Below are positions 61,552 through 64,000 of a DNA stretch of 64,000 nt, piece by piece. Position 1 is the stretch's first letter. Every line of letters starts with the position of its first letter. Under the pieces are notes generated by a model. That model worked only from the letters and a program-made list of their open reading frames with translations. It searched no databases and was not told the DNA's origin. The DNA is taken from the NCBI GenBank assembly GCA_963700955.1, contig CAVOZH010000012.1, positions 620,001 through 684,000 on the forward strand, written 5' to 3'. This DNA comes from Nocardioides_C sp963700955 (GTDB taxonomy: Bacteria; Actinomycetota; Actinomycetes; Propionibacteriales; Nocardioidaceae). Made by a program: the position numbers and the translations under genes.

Positions 61552-61992
61552 TCAGGTCGTCGTCTTGGCCGGCGCCTCGAGCAGCCCGAGCTGGGTGAGC
61601 ATCTCGAGCTGGTCGTAGTAGAAGTCGTGCCGCACGATCTTCCCGTCGCGGACGGTCGCCATGTCAGCGGAGCGCATCCGGATCTGCCTCCCGGTGGGCT
61701 CGATGCTTCCTCCGTCAGGGAGCCGGAGCGGACCCGTGTGAGTTCCTATGACGTCACCCTGGTCGATCGCGCAGTCTCCCGCCTCATGCGCCGCGGTGAG
61801 CTCGTAGCGCATGTCCGGGAACGCCGCGTCGAGCGAGTTGTTCCACTCGAGGAGCGCGTCGATGCCGTTCAAGGTGCCGGCGTCGGGGGTGGTGGCGACG
61901 ACGTCGGGCGCGTACAGCGTCCGAAGCGTCTCGAAGTCCTTGGAGAAGTAGGCTTCGGTGGCCCGGTCCATCAGCTCGCGTGCCTGTCCCAT
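61552..61992 (-). CDS. SnoaL-like/ester-cyclase-type nuclear transport factor 2 fold protein
   Basis: 146 residues from ATG 61992 with GGAGG 7 bases upstream. The pattern RELMDRATEAYFSKDFETLR, YAPDVVATTPDAG, DMRYELTAAHEAGDCAIDQG and MATVRDGKIVRHDFYYDQL is the SnoaL/polyketide-cyclase NTF2-like fold. The substrate is unknown. It sits between ilvD and ilvB on the same strand. Confidence 0.82.
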   Translation of the reverse strand: MGQARELMDRATEAYFSKDFETLRTLYAPDVVATTPDAGTLNGIDALLEWNNSLDAAFPDMRYELTAAHEAGDCAIDQGDVIGTHTGPLRLPDGGSIEPTGRQIRMRSADMATVRDGKIVRHDFYYDQLEMLTQLGLLEAPAKTTT

Positions 61993-62125
61993 GGTGCACC
62001 TCCGAGAAGGAAGGGTGTCCGGACGGCCCGGGACGAGGGGCGTCCGGGGGGGGTTCCCTCCATGCAACGCCACGACCCCACGCGGCTCCATAGCCCAGAG
62101 GGGTCGTCCGAGATGCGAGGTGTCG

Positions 62126-63829
62126 TCAGCTGCAAATCGCGCCGTGTGCGGCCGACTGGACGACCTTGGCGTACTTGCCGAGCACGCCCCTGGTGTACTT
62201 CGGCTCGTGCGGCGTCCAGCCGTCCTTGCGGGCAGCGAGCTCGGCCTCGTCGATGGTCACCTCGAGCAGGCGGTTGCCGACGTCGAGCCGGATCGGGTCG
62301 CCGTCACGGACGAACGCGATCGGGCCACCGTCCACGGCCTCGGGTGCGACGTGGCCGACGCACAGACCCGTCGTACCGCCGGAGAAGCGGCCGTCGGTGA
62401 GCAGCAGCACGTCCTTGCCGAGGCCCGCGCCCTTGATCGCTCCGGTGATCGCAAGCATCTCGCGCATGCCGGGACCGCCCTTGGGCCCCTCGTAGCGGAT
62501 CACCACGACGTCGCCCGCCACGATCTGCCCCGCCTCGAGAGCGTCCATCGCCGCGCGCTCGCCGTCGAAGACCCGGGCGGTGCCCTCGAAGACCTCGTCG
62601 TCGAAGCCGGCGGTCTTGACGACCGCGCCCTCGGGCGCGAGCGAGCCCTTGAGGATGCTGAGCCCGCCTGTCTTGTGGATCGGCTCCGACAGCTTGCGGA
62701 TGATCTCTCCGTCGACGCTCGGCGGCGCGATGTCGGCGAGGTTCTCGGCCATCGTCTTGCCGGTGACCGTGAGGCAGTCGCCGTTGAGCAGGCCGGCGTC
62801 GAGGAGCGCCTTCATGACGACCGGGATGCCGCCGACCTTGTCGACGTCGTTCATCACGAACCGGCCGAAGGGCTTGAGGTCGCCGAGGTGCGGGACCTTG
62901 TCGCCGATGCGGTTGAAGTCGTCGAGGGTCAGGTCCACCTCGGCTTCGCGGGCGATCGCGAGCAGGTGCAGGACGGCGTTGGTCGACCCGCCGAGCGCCA
63001 TGGTGAGCGCGATCGCGTTCTCGAACGCCTCCTTGGTCATGATCTGCCGCGCGGTGATGCCGCGACGCAGCAGCTCGACCACGGCCTCCCCGGAGCGGTG
63101 CGCGAACCCGTCACGGCGGCGGTCGACCGCCGGGGGTGCAGCCGAGCCGGGCAGAGACATGCCCAGCGCCTCGGCGATGGAGGCCATGGTGTTCGCGGTG
63201 TACATGCCGCCGCAGGCGCCCTCACCCGGACAGATCGCACGCTCGATGCGGTCGACCTCGTCGCGGCTGATCCGGCCGGCGAGGCAGGCACCGACCGCCT
63301 CGAAGGCGTCGATGATCGTGACGTCCTTGCCGTCGACCTGACCGGGCATCGTGGAGCCGGCGTAGAGGAACACCGACGCGAGGTCGAGCCGGGCCGCCGC
63401 CATGAGCATCCCCGGCAGCGACTTGTCACAGCCGGCGAGGAGCACCGAGCCGTCGAGACGCTCGGCCATCATCACGGTCTCGACGCTGTCGGCGATGACC
63501 TCGCGGGAGACCAGGGAGAAGTGCATGCCCTCGTGGCCCATCGAGATGCCGTCGGAGACCGAGATCGTGCCGAACTCCAGCGGGTAGCCGCCGCCTGCGT
63601 GGACACCGTTCTTCACGGCCTTCGCAAGGCGGTCGAGCGAGAGGTTGCACGGGGTGATCTCGTTCCACGACGAGGCGACACCGATCTGCGACTTGACGAA
63701 GTCCTCGTCGCCCATGCCGACCGCGCGGAGCATGCCACGGGCGGCGGCGCGCTCGAGGCCGTCAGTGACGTCGCGGCTGCGGGGCTTGATGTCCGGCTGG
63801 TCCTGGCTGGTGGACGTACTTTCAGGCAT
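62126..63829 (-). CDS. ilvD: Dihydroxy-acid dehydratase
   Basis: 567 residues, Fe-S enzyme that dehydrates dihydroxyvalerates to the 2-oxo acids of Val and Ile. Cluster-binding regions: NEITPCNLSLDRLAKAVKNG, LLAGCDKSLPGMLMAAARLD near residue 130 and CPGEGACGGMYTANTMASIA near residue 200. C-terminal DGRFSGGTTGLCVGHVAPEA. It completes ilvB-N-C-D-E in the window. Confidence 0.96.
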   Translation of the reverse strand: MPESTSTSQDQPDIKPRSRDVTDGLERAAARGMLRAVGMGDEDFVKSQIGVASSWNEITPCNLSLDRLAKAVKNGVHAGGGYPLEFGTISVSDGISMGHEGMHFSLVSREVIADSVETVMMAERLDGSVLLAGCDKSLPGMLMAAARLDLASVFLYAGSTMPGQVDGKDVTIIDAFEAVGACLAGRISRDEVDRIERAICPGEGACGGMYTANTMASIAEALGMSLPGSAAPPAVDRRRDGFAHRSGEAVVELLRRGITARQIMTKEAFENAIALTMALGGSTNAVLHLLAIAREAEVDLTLDDFNRIGDKVPHLGDLKPFGRFVMNDVDKVGGIPVVMKALLDAGLLNGDCLTVTGKTMAENLADIAPPSVDGEIIRKLSEPIHKTGGLSILKGSLAPEGAVVKTAGFDDEVFEGTARVFDGERAAMDALEAGQIVAGDVVVIRYEGPKGGPGMREMLAITGAIKGAGLGKDVLLLTDGRFSGGTTGLCVGHVAPEAVDGGPIAFVRDGDPIRLDVGNRLLEVTIDEAELAARKDGWTPHEPKYTRGVLGKYAKVVQSAAHGAICS

Positions 63830-63922
63830 GGGGTGAGCGTACGCCGGGGATTTCGTCGCCTGAGGTGGCGTCTCAGGATCCTGCCGTGCAAGGCCGGACG
63901 GTCCTCTGTCTAGGGTGGCCGG

Positions 63923-64000
63923 GTGACCGCGAACGACCGCGGCCTCGTGCGGGGGCCCTCGAGCCAGGCGTCGGCCGTGTGGCTCGTCGTCGGCGGGATC
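63923..64000 (+). CDS. 5' end of a probable gene, cut by window edge
   Basis: GTG at 63923, with TAGGGT 6 bases upstream and no Shine-Dalgarno sequence, so it is probably leaderless. The 26 visible residues (MTANDRGLVRGPSSQASAVW, then LVVGGI) have an incipient hydrophobic helix at the end. In M. tuberculosis the gene past ilvB is the PH-domain antigen cfp6; a membrane PH-domain protein here is only a guess. Confidence 0.45.
   Translation, partial: MTANDRGLVRGPSSQASAVWLVVGGI

Noticed and set aside
63840..63900. IclR-type site upstream of ilvD (TCTCAGGATCCTGCC)
   Set aside because: Only about half the positions match and the GCGAGA half is missing.

Overview
The window reads as chromosome of a high-GC Gram-positive bacterium of the Actinomycetota, most likely Nocardioides or a close relative in Propionibacteriales. 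The grounds are the G/C-saturated third codon positions, many GTG and one TTG start codons, an F420-pathway cofC gene, an HU protein with a long Lys/Ala tail, and a gene order that follows the M. tuberculosis segment running from glnD through ftsY, smc, mutM, rnc, coaD, recG, thiL, ddl, gpsA, cofC, hupB, leuDC, gltX, leuB, serA and ilvC to ilvB. No insertion sequence, prophage, integrase or CRISPR array was seen, and the window looks like vertically inherited core chromosome.

Region 1 (1-6130) handles nitrogen. It holds two ammonium transporter/PII pairs in tandem (amtB-glnB-glnD and amtB-glnB). Both amtB promoters carry a GlnR-type box with exact 22-bp phasing. The two PII genes are almost identical in DNA although their amtB partners have diverged. 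A TetR regulator is divergent from the second pair. Region 2 (6150-24400) is housekeeping: ftsY, smc, a secreted LVIVD-repeat protein, mutM, rnc, rpmF, a yceD-like gene, coaD, rsmD, recG, a DAK/FakA-like gene and rpmB. Region 3 (24400-32160) has thiL, ddl, a cystathionine-gamma-synthase-type enzyme, gpsA, plsC, cofC, a small degenerate cold-shock-like gene and hupB. Region 4 (32458-46200) has leuCD and its divergent IclR regulator, two alkylation-repair genes, tRNA-Glu and tRNA-Gln close to gltX, and a catabolic or accessory block ending in an orphan trpB2.

Region 5 (46198-63830) is a branched-chain amino acid and serine block: cimA, ilvE, leuB, serA, ilvC, ilvN, ilvB and ilvD. A membrane-anchored Ser/Thr kinase and a B12-type MerR regulator are embedded in it. 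This block has the most interesting non-coding content. A 15-bp motif, TCTCA-N4-GCGAGA, occurs upstream of cimA and leuB and, with one mismatch, between leuC and the IclR gene. This suggests one regulon run by that IclR protein. In addition, cimA, ilvB and probably the leuB operon are preceded by tiny leader peptides whose codons match the pathway: Ile-Ile-Ile before cimA, Ile-Leu-Val before ilvB and Val-Leu-Ile before leuB. The first two are followed by hairpins with T-tracts. Initiation control by a repressor and elongation control by ribosome stalling therefore appear to be layered on the same pathway.

Start codons were moved from the longest reading frame wherever a Shine-Dalgarno sequence or family alignment supported an internal start. 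Product names for the small proteins are cautious. Everything was read by eye without database searches.
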